64,000 nt of DNA from Saccharum officinarum (GCA_020631735.1 CM036215.1:12984346-13048345); one strand, 5' to 3'. Shown: positions 49,096 to 62,499, numbered from the stretch's first letter. A program made the numbers and translations. Notes: generated by a model not told the origin, from the sequence alone.

Positions 49096-51102
49096 TGTAA
49101 GGTTCAAATAGGCTAGGGGGGTGAATAGCCTAATTAAAACTTCTACAAGAATTACTTAACCACGAGTTAGTATGAAAGGTGGCGAGGCAAAAGCACTAGC
49201 TCTAACTAATTAAGCAAGCCACCTACATAAGTCTAGTACAAGACTATTCACTAAACACAACAACAACTATAAGCTAGAAACGAGAAGTAATACGAGAGAA
49301 GAGCTTCGAGTGATTATACCGCCGTGAAGAGAAGAGAAATACCAATCAATCAATCATACAAGAGAAATCCTCGGGAAGAGAATGACACAAGAATTTATCC
49401 CGAGGTTCACTTGCTTCCCGGCAAGCTACTCCCCGTTGTGGCGATACACCCACTTGTCGGTTCGCGAGCTAATCGACTATCAAGAGTTGAGCCCTCGGCG
49501 GGCGCCGCACAACCGCACACAAGATGGGGATCCTCCAAGCCACGAGCTCCACTAGAGTATCCAATTTGCAAACTCCCGCGGGGAAGGATCAAGAACCCCT
49601 TACAACACTTGGTGAAGGCTCCAACAATCTCCAATTGTGAGCTCAATCACCTCCGCTGCTCCAAGCCGTCTACCGTGTCGGGAAACACGGAAGAGTAACA
49701 AGAAATCCGCAGCAACTCGAAGATCAAGTGCCTCTAGAATGCAACTCTCAAACAATGCACTTGAATCTCACTCAATCTCACTCAAGATGTGCAACTATGC
49801 AAAGAGATGAGTGGAGGGGTTGTTCTCTAGCTCAAAGTATGTCTCTATATCTCAAAATGTGCAAGGGTTACCCTCAAACCCCGGCCAACCTCTATTTATA
49901 GCGAAGGGGTACGCAGCTAGCCGTTACAGACGACGCAGCCAAAAACGCACTGACCGGACGCTCCGGTCAGGGTGACCGGACGCGTCCGGTCACTACACGA
50001 CAGCAAGAAACAGTGCGTGTCAGAACTAGTCGTTGTCGTGACCGGACGCGCTGAACCGATTGACCGAACGCGACAGTGCCCGCGTCCGGTCGCATTCCAG
50101 TATGCTCCCGTTGAGACCGGACGCGTCCGATCGCACGTGACCGGACGCGCCGCGCGTCCGATCGTTACTCCGCTTCGCTCTACCCTTCTGGACGCCTGAC
50201 CGGACGCTCCGGTTACGTGAGGGACCGGACGCGCCGTTCGCGCGTTCTGATTCGCTCAGGAGAACTGACCGGACGCGCTGTTGAACTGACCGGACGCCAC
50301 AGTGCCAGCGTCCGATAAGAGTCCAGTAAGCTCCCTGGATGACCGGACGTGCTGCGCGTCCGATCATCAAACTGAAAACCGCGCAGACGCTGAACACTGA
50401 CCGGACGCGTCCGGTCATACAGAGACCGCGTCCGGTCCAGCGTCCGGTCATCTCTGTGACCTCCGTTCGCCTCCGTTTCTTTTCCGACTTCCGGCGCAAT
50501 AGAAAATAGGCATTTCACTTCTCCAAAAAGCGCCGAATCCCGCCTCGCAAGCTCGGCGGGAGGGAGAGAGGAACCCAAACCCCTCTCTACCGCTCAAACT
50601 CCACCGCCTTCACAAATGTGCTAACACCACCAAGTGTACACCACCATGTGTATGTGTGTTAGCATTTCACAATCATTTTCCAAGGCGTTATGTTAACTCT
50701 TTACTAGATCCTAATGCATATGCTCAAGACATTGATCTAGTGGCACTTGATTTACGAGCTAACCGTGATTGCCCCTCTTGATAGTCGGCCATGTATCCTA
50801 AACCCGGTCAATCACTTCTCTACTCATCTTAGACCGGCAAAAGAAAACCCTATGGTTATACCTTTGCCTTGCGCTCTTAGATCCTTCTCTTTTCACTTAA
50901 TTATCATGTCCTTCCTTTTATGTGCATCTCCACCATGATCATTATTTCATGTCCATGCACCATCTCTTTGTGATCTTGTGGCCACCACTCCTTGCCACAT
51001 ACACCTTCATCACATGTGTTGCTTATGCCTAACTCAATACACTTAACACAAGGCATTAGCAACTTGGTGTCATTAATTACCAAAACCAAACTTGGGCTTT
51101 CG
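49096..51102 (-). repeat. 3' LTR of element E
   Basis: 2007 bp. The outermost T of the 5'-TGAAAG end has become C (complement G at 51102). The palindrome TGACCGGACGCGTCCGGTCA occurs at 49976-49995. TATA box at 49893-49900. Confidence 0.92.
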
Positions 51103-52193
51103 ATCTCCCCCTTTTTGGTAATTGATGACAACCATCACAAAGATATGAAATGAAATCAATTTTCAATTTCGATAGTATTAGCTCCCCCTACAAATGTGCT
51201 TCCATGAGTTTGGTTCAATTATGCACATATGTATGGATTTGAATTTTGGGAGAGTTACTATTATCAAATTGATGCTAAGGTATATAGAATGGACCTTTGA
51301 AGCGTGATACCAATCGGAGTTGCCTTTATATACCATCCTTAGCATCGACGTAGCTAGACACCATTTGTAATACATCACTTGTAAAGATCACAAACACTAA
51401 AGTACCCCGTGAGATCAATATTATAAGCAAAAGGTGTCTAGTTACCACTTGTAAAGCTACTCTTAACAAATCATCATTCAAGTTCTATTTCTAGCATACA
51501 CCATACAAACATGAATATCGAAATTAAATTTGCAATGCAACACATCATCATGTTAGTGCACATACAAATGCAACAAATAATTCATGAGCTTGCTTCCCCT
51601 ACTTATGTGCTCAAATTTAATTTCTCTCCTCCTCACTATATTTTTTTGTGACTTTTCTCTCCCCTATGACTTTTCTCTCCCTCTTATTATATTTTATTTC
51701 CTCTTTGCAATATCTTTATGACTTTTCTCTCCCCCTTTGTCAACAATCACCAAAAAGGTGCCTAGAATAGGTAATTTAGTGAGAGATAAGTCAATCAATA
51801 TGAGGGAGTCCAAATTATGGTTCAACCTAGATCACTTGCCTAGAATATGTAATTCGGTTTGATCCAAGGACAAGCTTTTTCACACCTCATAAAGTATAAG
51901 GGTTATCTTGACCATGTTGAATTACACATCATGAGCTCATTTTCTAGATTCAACACTAGGTTTGCAAGCCCACAAACATGTCATATGCTACCACTAGATC
52001 AATCAAACATAGAAGCAATAGTGGTACCATATATACATCAAAATTATTTGATTTTCATGAATGAGCCTATTTGTCATGCAAATATGTCTATATGTTCTAA
52101 ACATGTCCTTAGCAAAGTATGAATGATATGCCAAACAACTTTACCTTGCTATGTTGGAGGAGAGGCATGTCATATAAGAATGTGGGGGTGCAC
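51103..52193 (-). other. 3' non-coding region of element E
   Basis: Contains the LTR-adjacent polypurine tract (complement of CTCCCCCTTTTT at 51106) and further GGGAGAGAAAAGTC-type tracts at about 51640-51745. No additional gene was seen. Confidence 0.7.
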
Positions 52194-55100
52194 TTATTTC
52201 AAGTTGGAGAAGTCAAGTATGTTCAATTCATTCTTCAACTTGTAAAATCTCTTTTCATCAAGTGGCTTTGTAAAGATGTCGGCTAGTTGATCTTCGGTGC
52301 CAATGCTCTCAATACTAATATCACCCTTTTGTTGATGGTCTCTTATGAAGTGATGCCTTATGTCAATGTGCTTGGTTCTTGAATGTTGAACCGGATTTTG
52401 TGTCATCTTGATAGCACTTTCATTATCACAAAACAAAGGCACATTCTTGAATTTAATTCCAAAGTCATTCAAAGTGGCCTTCATCCAAAGCAATTGTGCA
52501 CAACAACTACCGGCACTAATGTATTCGGCCTCGAAGGTAGATAGTGCAACACTATTTTGTTTCTTTGATGACCATGAAACAAGAGACCTTCCAAGCAATT
52601 GACAAGTGCCACTTGTGCTTATTCTATCAATCTTGCAACCACCATAGTCGGAATCCGAATATCCAATCAATTCAAAGTTAGATCCCTTAGGATACCATAA
52701 TCCAACATCATGAGTGCCCTTAAGATATCTCAATATCCTCTTGGTTGCTTTCAAGTGACTTTCTCTAGGTAAAGCTTGATATCTTGCACACTTGCATACA
52801 CTAAACATCACATCCGGCCTAGAAGCGGTGACATAGAGCAAACTTCCAATCATGGACCGGTATTGCTTTTGATCTACAATGTTTCCACTATCATCAATAC
52901 CCAATTGATCATTAGTGCCCATTGGTGTGCTCATTTGCTTAGCATCTTGCAATCCAAACTTCTTGATCATGTCCTTGATGTACTTGCCTTGACTTACAAA
53001 AGTGCCATTCTTCATTTGCTTGATTTGAAGTCCAAGGAAGTAACTAAGCTCTCCAATCATAGACATCTCAAACTCATTAGCCATCATATTTCCAAACTCT
53101 TCACAAAAGTCTTGGTTAGTTGATCCAAAGATAATGTCATCCACATAGATTTGCAACACAAATAAGTCATTTCCAAGCTTCTTGGTGAAGAGAGTGGTGT
53201 CAACCTTTCCCATCTTGAACCCTTTAGAGAGGAGAAAGTCCCTCAACCTCTCATACCATGCTCTAGGTGCTTGCTTCAAACCATACAATGCCTTCTTTAG
53301 CTTGTAAACATGGTCAGGCTTCTTGTCATCTTCAAAACCGGGAGGTTGCTCAACATAAACTTCTTCATTGATGTAGCCATTTAGAAATGCACTCTTGACA
53401 TCTATTTGATAGAGCTTGATGTTGTGTGCACAAGCATATGCTAATAAGATTCTAATTGCCTCCAATCTTGCAACCGGTGCATATGTCTCTCCAAAGTCAA
53501 GACCCTCAACTTGAGTGTATCCTTGTGCTACTAATCTTGCTTTGTTCCTTACAACCATGCCATCTTGATCTTGCTTGTTTCTAAAGACCCACTTAGTACC
53601 AATCACATTATAGTTCTTTGGCCTCTCAACAAGTTTTCAAACTTGATTTCTAGCAAAGTTGTTTAGTTCTTCATGCATGGCATTCACCCAATCGGAATCC
53701 TTCAATGCATCTTCTATCTTCTTTGGTTCTTCTAACGAGACAAATGAGTAATGCTCACAAAAGGATGCTAATCTTGATCTAGTTTGAACACCACTTTGAA
53801 TTCCACCAATGATTTAGTCCAACGGATGATCTCTTGCAATGCTAGTAGGTTGGAGTATTGGGAGTTGATTGCTTTCACTTGTTTGACCTTGAACTTGCAC
53901 TTCATCATGAGAACCACTAGAGCTTGCTTGATTTGTATTAATTTGCACACTTTGGTTGATCACATGAATATCATCATCATCAACTTGCATCGGTCTTATA
54001 TCACCAATGTCCATGTTCTTCATTGCATTTGATAATTGATCTCCTCTCACATCATCAAGGTTTTGAGCTTCATTTTAAGACCCTTGGGTTTCATCAAACT
54101 CAACATCATGAACTTCTTCCAAGGTGCCATTTGTGAGATTCCAAACTCTATATGATTTGCTTGTGGTAGAATAACCAAGTAAGAACCCTTCATCACATTT
54201 CTTTTCAAATTTGCTCAATCTAGTGCCTTTCTTGAGAATATAGCATTTGCAACCAAACACTCTAAAGTATGTAATGTTGGGCTTTCTTCCATTCAATAGC
54301 TCATATGGTGTCTTTCCAAGCTTCCTATGGTAATAGAGACGGTTACTACAATAGCAAGTCGTATTGATAGCTTCACTCCAAAATGAATGACTCACATTGT
54401 ATTCACTAAGCATTGATCTAGCCATATCAATCAAGGTTCTATTTTTCCTTTCAACTACACCATTGGATTGAGGAGTGTATGTTGGTGATAATTGATGCCC
54501 AATACCATAATCATCACACAAATCTTCAATTCTTGTGTTCTTGAACTCACTACCATTGTCACTTCTAATCTTCTTGATGGTAGTCTCAAACTCATTTTGC
54601 ACCCTCTTGACAAAAGACTTGAATAGATCATAAACATCACTCTTGTCATAGAGAAAGAGCACCCAAGTGTATCTAGTGTAGTCATCCACAATCACAAAAC
54701 CATACTTGTTGCCACCAATGCTAGTGTATGTTGCTGGCCCAAACAAGTCCATGTGCAATAGCTCAAATGCTTTTGATGTGCTCATTTCACTTTTACTAGG
54801 ATGTGAATTTCCAACTTGTTTGCCGGCTTGACAAGCACTACATAGTTTATCCTTTTCAAAAATGACATCTTTCAATCCTCTAACTAAGTCATGCCTCAAA
54901 AGTTTGTTCAATTGTTTCATTCCAACATGACCAAGCCTTCTATGCCACAACCAACCCATACTAGATTTACTAAGCAAGCATGATGTCAATTGTGTCTCAC
55001 TATCATTAAAGTCAACCAAGTATAAGCTACCATGTCTAAATCCTTTGAATATCAAGTTTGATCCATCAACACTTATGACTTCAACATCATCACTACCAAA

Positions 55101-55376
55101 TATGCACTTGAAACCAAGATCACAAAGTTGTGCCACCGATAAAAGATTGAAATCCAAGCTCTCAACTAGCAACACATTAGATATGCTCATGTCATTTGTG
55201 ATAGCAATTTTACCAAGCCCTTTGACCTTGCCTTTCTTGTTGTTGCCGAAAGTGATAGCATCAAAACCACCATTTTGACTTGTATCAATTGAATTGAACA
55301 TACAAGAGTCTCCGGTCATATGTTGAGTGCACCCACTATCAAGCACCCAATGCCTTCCTCCGGCTTTGTAATTGAC
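52194..55376 (-). pseudogene. Pol of element E (PR-IN-RT-RH), three stops
   Basis: The frame opens after TAG (55379-55377) and runs without frameshift to 52194. Protease LDSGCTQHMTGD lies near 55346. The integrase has HRRLGHVGMKQ, CSACQAGK, LHMDLFGP, SDNGSEF and PQSNGVVERKN, followed by a variable linker. The RT carries [11 protein letters not shown] and YVDDIIFGS, and RNase H carries GYSDSDYGG and [11 protein letters not shown]. Three nonsense codons occur: TAA at 54077-54075, TAA at 53816-53814 and TGA at 53639-53637, all in or near the linker between integrase and RT. All catalytic motifs appear intact. It could be rescued only by readthrough or in trans. Confidence 0.93.
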
Positions 55377-55389
55377 CTACAAGACAAGA

Positions 55390-57468
55390 TCAATTCTTTT
55401 TAGGTACCTAAACTTGTTTGGGTCCTCCAAGGTTAGAGACTAAGCTCTTTGGTACCCAAATGGCTTTCTTCTTTGAGCCCATCCATGGTGCACCAATGAA
55501 CTTAGCATGAACACCATTTGTACCCTTGGTAAGCATATAGAAAGAATTAAACTTGATTGAGGATACATTTGCATTGGATTTCTTGTTCATGCAATGTTGC
55601 TCTATGTGACCAACTTGCTTGCAACTTTTGCAATAGCTACCATTGTTCTTCACAAAACAAGTCTTGTGAGGAGCAAAAGCGGCCTTGCCTTTCTTGGGGT
55701 TATAGCCCAATCCCTCTTTGTAGAGAGAAGCTCTTTGGCTACCCAAGCACATAAGCAAGCGGTTCTCACCACCATAAGCCTTAGCTAATGTGTGATTGAG
55801 CTCTTTTACCTTCTTCTTGAGATTTTCATTCTCAACTATAAGTGTGGAGTCACAAGTGAAACCATCACTATTAGATGAGGATGATGTAGATGCACTACAT
55901 GAAGAGTTAGTGGGAGCAACAACAATAGGCTTATGAAAGGATTCATCAATTATATCACATGATATGCCTATGTTGCAAGTTTTAGCTTTCTCAACATTAG
56001 TGGGCATGTTTTCACATTTTTCAACTAGAGAGGAATGAGCTTCTTCAAGCTTGGTGTGAGACTTTCGAAGCTTCTTATGGTCTACCTTTAGACTCTCATA
56101 AGACACTCTAAGCTCATCAAGTTCTTGCATAAGGTTTTTCTTTTCCTTAAGCAAGCCCTTGCACTCCTTCCTAGATTCTTTATATTGTTGAGTGCAATCT
56201 TCTAGCATAGTGATTAGTTCATCTTTAGTGAATTCTTCTTCATCACTATCACTATCACTAGCATTATCATGATCACTCTCATCATCGGATGATACCTTAG
56301 CGGCTTTAGTCATGAAGCACGATGGAGTGTCAAAGAGGGAGACCTTCTCTTGGATGGCAATGCTAGCATGTCCCTTCTTCTTACTCTTGTTTTCATCCTC
56401 ATCATCACTTGAGGAGTCATCACTATCCCATGTAGCAACATGAGAATCATTCTTCTTCTTATAAGAGCTCTCCTTCTTCTCTTGCTTCTTCTTTTGCTTC
56501 TTTCTCTCCTTCTTGATAGCATCTTCATCATCACTATCATAAGGACACTTTGCAATGAGATGGTCTTTGCTATGGCATCTAAAGCATCTCATGGTATGCT
56601 CATTCTTCTTGTAAGAGTTCTTCCTCCTTCTTGCACGAAAGCCCTTCTTCTTCATGAATTTGCCAAATTGTTTGACAAAGAGAGCCATCTTCTCATCAAT
56701 GTCATCACTATCACAAGAGCTTGAGTCTTCATCACTTGATGATTCAATCTTGGATTTACCCTTGGATGTGGTGGCTTTGAATGCCACACTCTTCTTCTTC
56801 TCATCATCCTTCTTCTCATTTTCCTTCTTCTTCTTCTTTACCAACTCATCCTTCTCATCATCTTCTCTATATGAATCGTCGGTCATCACTTCTTGAAATA
56901 TTTGTTGAGGAGTTGAATCCTTCAATGTAGTCCTTACTAGCACGATGATCAATGTATCAAATCTCTTGGGTAGACTTCTCAAGAACTTCATAGAGAATTG
57001 ATTGTCCTTGACCTCCTCACCAAGTGCCTTGAGCTCATTGACAATGACTTACAACCTATGAAACATCTCCGGTACACTCTCATCATCTTGCATCTTGAAG
57101 CTTGAAAATTTTTCTTGCAAGATATATGCTTTGGTGGTCTTTGTGCCTTCGGTGCCCTCAAATGTTTCTTCTAGCTTGGCCCAAGCATCATGAGCAATCT
57201 CAATGTTCTTTACTTGCTCAAAGGTCTTGTCATCTAATGCCTTATGAAGAGCACTAATGGCAATGTCATTGCATTGGAGCTTCTTCTCTTCCACCGGTGT
57301 AGGTGCTTCCGGATTAGCAACCTCAAATTTTGTTTCGATGACCTTCCACACTTCTCTATTGATTGACTTTAGGTGTGCGGTCATCTTAACCTTCCAATAT
57401 GCATAATTTGTGCCATCAAAGTGAGGTGCCTTCTTGGTGTTGTTGATGTGCAAGCTTAATTGAGCCAT
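55390..57468 (-). pseudogene. Gag of element E, two stops
   Basis: A 692-codon frame beginning MAQLSLHINNTKKAPHFDG and ending at TGA 55392-55390. Two knuckles are intact: CFRCHSKDHLIAKC near 56575 and CKSCKQVGHIEQHC near 55610, with a Lys/Glu-rich stretch, an acidic Ser-rich stretch and a coiled coil between them. In-frame nonsense codons lie at 57051-57049 (TAA) and 55410-55408 (TAG). No frameshift. The length is large for Copia gag but usual for Sireviruses. Confidence 0.92.
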
Positions 57469-57513
57469 TTCTTTTTCACCGTAGGTTGTTAAGCCTCAAA
57501 TAAACGGTGCCTC

Positions 57514-57526
57514 GGCTCCGATACCA
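57514..57526 (-). other. Primer binding site of element E
   Basis: TGGTATCGGAGCC on the minus strand, two bases from the LTR edge. Confidence 0.85.
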
Positions 57527-57528
57527 CT

Positions 57529-59551
57529 TGTAAGGTCCAAATAGGCTAGGGGGGTGAATAGCCTAATTAAAACTTCTACAAGAATTACTTAACCACGAGT
57601 TAGTACGAAAGGTGGCGAGGCAAAAGCACTAGCTCTAACTAATTAAGCAAGCCACCTACACAAGTCTAGTACAAGGCTATTCACTAAACACAACAACAAC
57701 TATAAGCTAGAAACGAGAAGTAATACGAGAGAAGAGCTTCGAGTGATTATACCGCCGTGAAGAGAAGAGAAATACCAATCAATCAATCATACAAGAGAAA
57801 TCCTCGGGAAGAGAATGACACAAGAATTTATCCTGAGGTTCACTTGCTTCCCGGCAAGCTACTCCCCGTTGTGGCGATACACCCACTTGTCGGTTCGCGA
57901 GCTAATCGACTATCAAGAGTCGAGCCCTCGGCGGGCGCCGCACAACCGCACACAAGATGGGGATCCTCCAAGCCACGAGCTCCACTAGAGTATCCAATTT
58001 GCGAACTCCCGCGGGGAAGGATCAAGAACCCCTTACAACACTTGGTGAAGGCTCCAACAATCTCCAATTGTGAGCTCAATCACCTCCGCTGCTCCAAGCC
58101 ATCTACCGTGTCGGGAAACACGGAAGAGTAACAAGAAATCCGCAGCAACTCGAAGATCAAGTGCCTCTAGAATGCAACTCTCAAGCAATGCACTTGAATC
58201 TCACTCAAGATGTGCAACTATGCAAATAGATGAGTGGAGGGGTTGTTCTCTAGCTCAAAGTATGTCTCTATATCTCAAAATGTGCAAGGGTTACCCTCAA
58301 ACCCCGGCCAACCTCTATTTATAGCGAAGGGGTACGCAGCTAGCCGTTACAGACGACGCAGCGAAAAACGCACTGACCGGACGCTCTGGTCAGGGTGACC
58401 GGACGCGTCCGGTCACTACACGACAGCAAGAAACAGTGCGTGTCAGAACTAGTCGTTGCCGTGACCGGACGCGCTGAACCGATTGACCGAACGCGACAGT
58501 GCCCGCGTCCGGTCGCATTCCAGTATGCTCCCGTTGAGACCGGACGCGTCCGATCGCACGTGACCGGACGCGCCGCGCGTCCGATCGTTACTCCGCTTCG
58601 CTCTACCCTTCTGGACGCCTGACCGGACGCTCCGGTTACGTGAGGGACCGGACGCGCCGGTCGCGCGTTCTGATTCGCTCAGGAGAACTGACCGGACGCG
58701 CTGTTGAACTGACCGGACGCCACAGTGTCAGCGTCCGATAAGAGTCTAGTAAGCTCCCTGGATGACCGGACGCGTCCGGTCATCAATGACCGGACGCGCT
58801 GCGCGTCCGATCATCAAACTGAAAACCGCGCAGATGCTGAACACTGACCGGACGCGTCCGGTCATACAGAGACCACGTCCGGTCCAGCGTCCGGTCATCT
58901 GTGTGGCCTCCGTTCGCCTCCGTTTCTTTTCCGACTTCCGGCGCAATAGAAAATAGGCATTTCACTTCTCCAAAAAGCGCCGAATCCTGCCTCGCAAGCT
59001 CGGCGGGAGGGAGAGAGGAACCCAAACCCCTCTCTACCGCTCAAACTCCACCGCCTTCACAAATGTGCTAACACCACCAAGTGTACACCACCATGTGCAT
59101 GTGTGTTAGCATTTCACAATCATTTTCCAAGGCGTTATGTTAGCTCTTTACTAGATCCTAATGCCTATGCTCAAGACATTGATCTAGTGGCACTTGATTT
59201 ACGAGCTAACCGTGATTGCCCCTCTTGATAGTCGGCCATGTATCCTAAACCCGGTCAATCACTTCTCTACTCATCTTAGACCGGCAAAAGGAAAACCCCT
59301 ATGGTTATACCTTTGCCTTGCGCTCTTAGATCCTTCTCTTTTCACTTGATCATCATGTCCTTCCTTTTATGTGCATCTCCACCATGATCATTATTTCATG
59401 TCCATGCACCATCTCTTTGTGATCTTGTGGCCACCACTCCTTGCCACATACACCTTCATCACATGTGTTGCTTATGCCTAACTCAATACACTTAACACAA
59501 GGCATTAGCAACTTGGTGTCATTAATTAACAAAACCAAACTTGGGCTTTCA
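57529..59551 (-). repeat. 5' LTR of element E
   Basis: 2023 bp. Perfect palindromes of the CGGACGCGTCCG core occur at 58396-58415 and, as a 24-bp palindrome, at 58761-58784. Confidence 0.93.
58316..58323 (-). promoter_or_regulatory. LTR TATA box of element E
   Basis: TATAAATA on the minus strand after the palindromic U3 repeats, the likely core promoter of the element. Confidence 0.7.
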
Positions 59552-59556
59552 CTATG

Positions 59557-60571
59557 TTAAGTAAAAATCACTTATGATTTTCTCTCATGGCTTCCGCTCT
59601 CTTTCTCTCCCGTCTGTCTTCTACACTAGCAATAGGTTATAGGTTAGATGTTAGTGTGCGAGAAGTGCTAGGGAAGAAAGTCCAAATGTTAGTATGCGAG
59701 AAGCGCTAGGGAGAAGTGGTAAAGCAAGGGGACCAAGCAATTGGATCCAGATGAATATTTTATTTGAGAACAAGTTCTACATTTTATGACAGGTAGGGAT
59801 AGATCTAGCGCGTGGGTGCAGAAGTGCTCAAGCCCTCCTACCTCGCTGGGCTCCATGAATTGAAATGAAGAGAGAGAGAGAGAGAAGTGGAAAGAACAAG
59901 AGGGAAGAAGAGGGAGAGGAAGACGAAGAGGGGGCCAACGGAAGAAGAAGAGAGATGAGCACCCCTGGACTTAAACTCCGCATCCACCTCTGACCACAAA
60001 GGTTTAAAGCATTATGCCAATTGCAGCAACTACACGCGGGTAACACACAAGGTCCTATCTTAAGGTTAGATTGATAAATATTATCCTTGCCCTAAGGCCT
60101 TTTTGGTCTACACATATTACACCTTGGATCTTTATGGGAAATCTACCTTCTTCATTTATTCCTTGGTCCCAACATGCTTGCCTTTATCCTCACAAGATTA
60201 AATTTAGTCCTCGGCATGACAGCATACATTCGGTACTATCACCTTTAACGGGTCTCCTACATCCATTTGGTCCTATCGCCTTCAACGGGTCTCCTATAGC
60301 TAGTCACGAACATCGTCACTACTTTAAAACTTATTTCATAATCAGATAAGGATCCCCTATTTTATTGGCATCATGAAGGCCTAAACCATCATGCGGCAGT
60401 TGGGTGTGCCACCCTACCATCGCCTGCCACATGCCCATGTTTGTTGGGAGCGCATGTATTAACCATGTTTGTTGGGTGAGAGAGCACCAGTCGCTGCTTT
60501 CACTTTTGGATAACGTCAACGATAAAGTCAACAAGGAACGCATACATGTAGAAACTTATGTTGTTATGTTA
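59557..60571. other. Intergenic, no gene seen
   Basis: Holds a direct 38-bp-period repeat (59648 and 59686: ATGTTAGT.TGCGAGAAG.G) and a short AG microsatellite at 59868-59886. No coding sequence was recognised. Confidence 0.5.
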
Positions 60572-60725
60572 TGTCTAATACATCTTGTCTATAAATAATG
60601 TAGCAACTCACGCAAAAGCATGCAATAAATTTTTCAAAGATTATGCTTTGTCTAATACATCTTGTCTATAAATAATGTAGCAACTCACGCAAAAGCATGT
60701 AATAAAATTTTCAAATATTATGCAA
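60572..60725 (+). repeat. 77-bp tandem duplication
   Basis: Units 60572-60648 and 60649-60725 both start TGTCTAATACATCTTGTC and run through AGCAACTCACGCAAAAGCATG, with only a few differences. Confidence 0.85.
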
Positions 60726-61866
60726 AAAGTATAGTAACTTGTGTTTTAATTTAATTAGTAACAACCAAAGCAAGGTAGCAACTTCTATTGTAGATTGGGG
60801 ACACTTGTTTGTATAGGTAGCATCTCATGTAAAATATAGTCTAGTAACTTGTTTCACATACCTATGGCAACTTGTAATGTACATCTAACAGCAACTTATG
60901 GAAAAGACATAACTTGTGTCAACTTTATTTGCATAGCATCATTACACATAACTTGATAGTAAGAATAAAATATCTGCGAAGTGTGGATCTCACTATATTG
61001 AACTTGTGGTAGTGAATATGCAACGGTGAATCCAAATAACACATGGACACCCAAGAGAGAAGTGTACTAGTAAGCACAAGCCAAATTGCTTGCATGGCGA
61101 TGATGTTCCAACTCCCATGTGCTCCATCCCAAACGAGCTAACCCACATAATAATGAAAAAAACCTTCTCTTCATAGCCTAGACATTAGTAATCGAACATC
61201 ACATATAAGGCCTCCTTTGCTCAAGTGCTTAGCCCAAACTTGGGATTATGTGTAGATCTTTCTTATCTCTAGGACAACATAACCTTTGTGATTTTGTTAT
61301 ATAGTATTTGTAATAAATCGAATTTCTAAATGCCCTAAGTAACTCAAACTAGGTAAATGGACAATCCACATTGGTTCTTTTGATCATTGTAGCGTCTGTA
61401 ACTTTGTATGAAGAATAAATATCTCTGAAAAACTGTCCAAATGACAAAATATTAGACATATTGATGCTTCACAACTCATCAGACCTCCATACCTATCAAG
61501 ATTTAGATGATCATATTGTTTGGCATGTCACTATGGCGATGTCCATTATCTTGGTATATATATTAACGGCACAAACTAAGCAATCTATAGCATGTTTGAC
61601 TCCTCAAATTTTGTCATGAAAAAATTACAAAAATGGTGTTTTTAAAATATGATTGTAAGTTAGAATACTCTTACATCATGTCATAGACACATTCCTTTAC
61701 CAAACCTTGTATAAGGTGTAGTGAAAAAGATTGTCAAACACGTCCTAAATTACATGCATGAACTAAGGCACCGTTTGGCAACAAAAACGTTTTTGATTCT
61801 CGCGTCAGTAGAATCACGGTCAACCAAAAATATCCCTTTCTTTACTTTTTCCTAGCTAACAATTAG
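60726..61866. other. AT-rich intergenic, no gene seen
   Basis: Repeats the word AGCAACTT/GTAACTTG loosely many times but shows no coding or structured feature that I can define. Confidence 0.4.
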
Positions 61867-62154
61867 GTGCTATTTGGTTTAACTTATGGGATAGCAACAG
61901 TAATGTAATTAGTTCACACCGCTACCTATTACACTGGAATAGCTAGCAGCTTTTGTTTGGTTGTGATGCCAGCTTTTGTCCTGGAGCAAGTGTAGGCAGC
62001 GTAATCATTAACTCCGGGAGATGAGCGGGATCGTGATTTTGAAACCCGTATCAAATACCGTGACAACCAGAGGACGCCCGAACCAAACAATAAATATAGT
62101 GATGAGGTGCCGCTTTGAATCGATAATGGAGGAAAACACCCGAACCAAACACGT
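61867..62154. mobile_element. Candidate MITE
   Basis: The left edge GTGCTATTTGGTTTAAC and the right edge CCCGAACCAAACACG are loosely inverse, and a second CCCGAACCAAAC occurs at about 62068. The boundaries are uncertain. Confidence 0.3.
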
Positions 62155-62159
62155 TCCGA

Positions 62160-62459
62160 GGTCAGTCTCAACGGGGAGTTTCATTACGTTATTTCCAAGA
62201 CTGCCATGTCATGTAAAATGAAATAAAACTTGCATGAAACACACATTCTCAATGGAGAGTTTCATTCTATGGTTTCATAGGCAATTAAGCATTTAATTTC
62301 AAGACTCATAGAGAGTTGGTAATGGCAAAAGAGTTTCATCTAAATGAAACATATTTCTTCTCTATCTTCTTAAATACATTGTCATATCATCCAAAATGCT
62401 TACGTGGTAACCTATTTAATGCAAATGGAACTCGTATGAAACTCCCACTAAGACTGGCC
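62160..62459. mobile_element. 300-bp MITE with GGYCAGTCT ends
   Basis: Left end GGTCAGTCTCAACGGGGAGT and right end ATGAAACTCCCACTAAGACT followed by GGCC form terminal inverted repeats of about 24 bp. The element is AT-rich, with further GAGTTTCAT / ATGAAAC copies inside. This resembles Ping/Pong-type Harbinger MITEs, but the 3-bp flanks (CGA and TTA) do not match. Confidence 0.65.
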
Positions 62460-62499
62460 TTAGTTATTAATTCTTATCAAGTGGTGGAAGAGACATTTT

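Larger units (their letters stand above)
49096..59551 (-). mobile_element. Copia element E (family 1), young and nearly intact
   Basis: 10,456 bp flanked by CTATG on both sides (49091-49095 and 59552-59556). It has complete LTRs, a primer site, gag, pol and polypurine tracts with no frameshift. Only five nonsense codons interrupt the two long frames. The LTRs differ by about ten single-base changes in their first 700 or so bases by eye. Confidence 0.94.
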
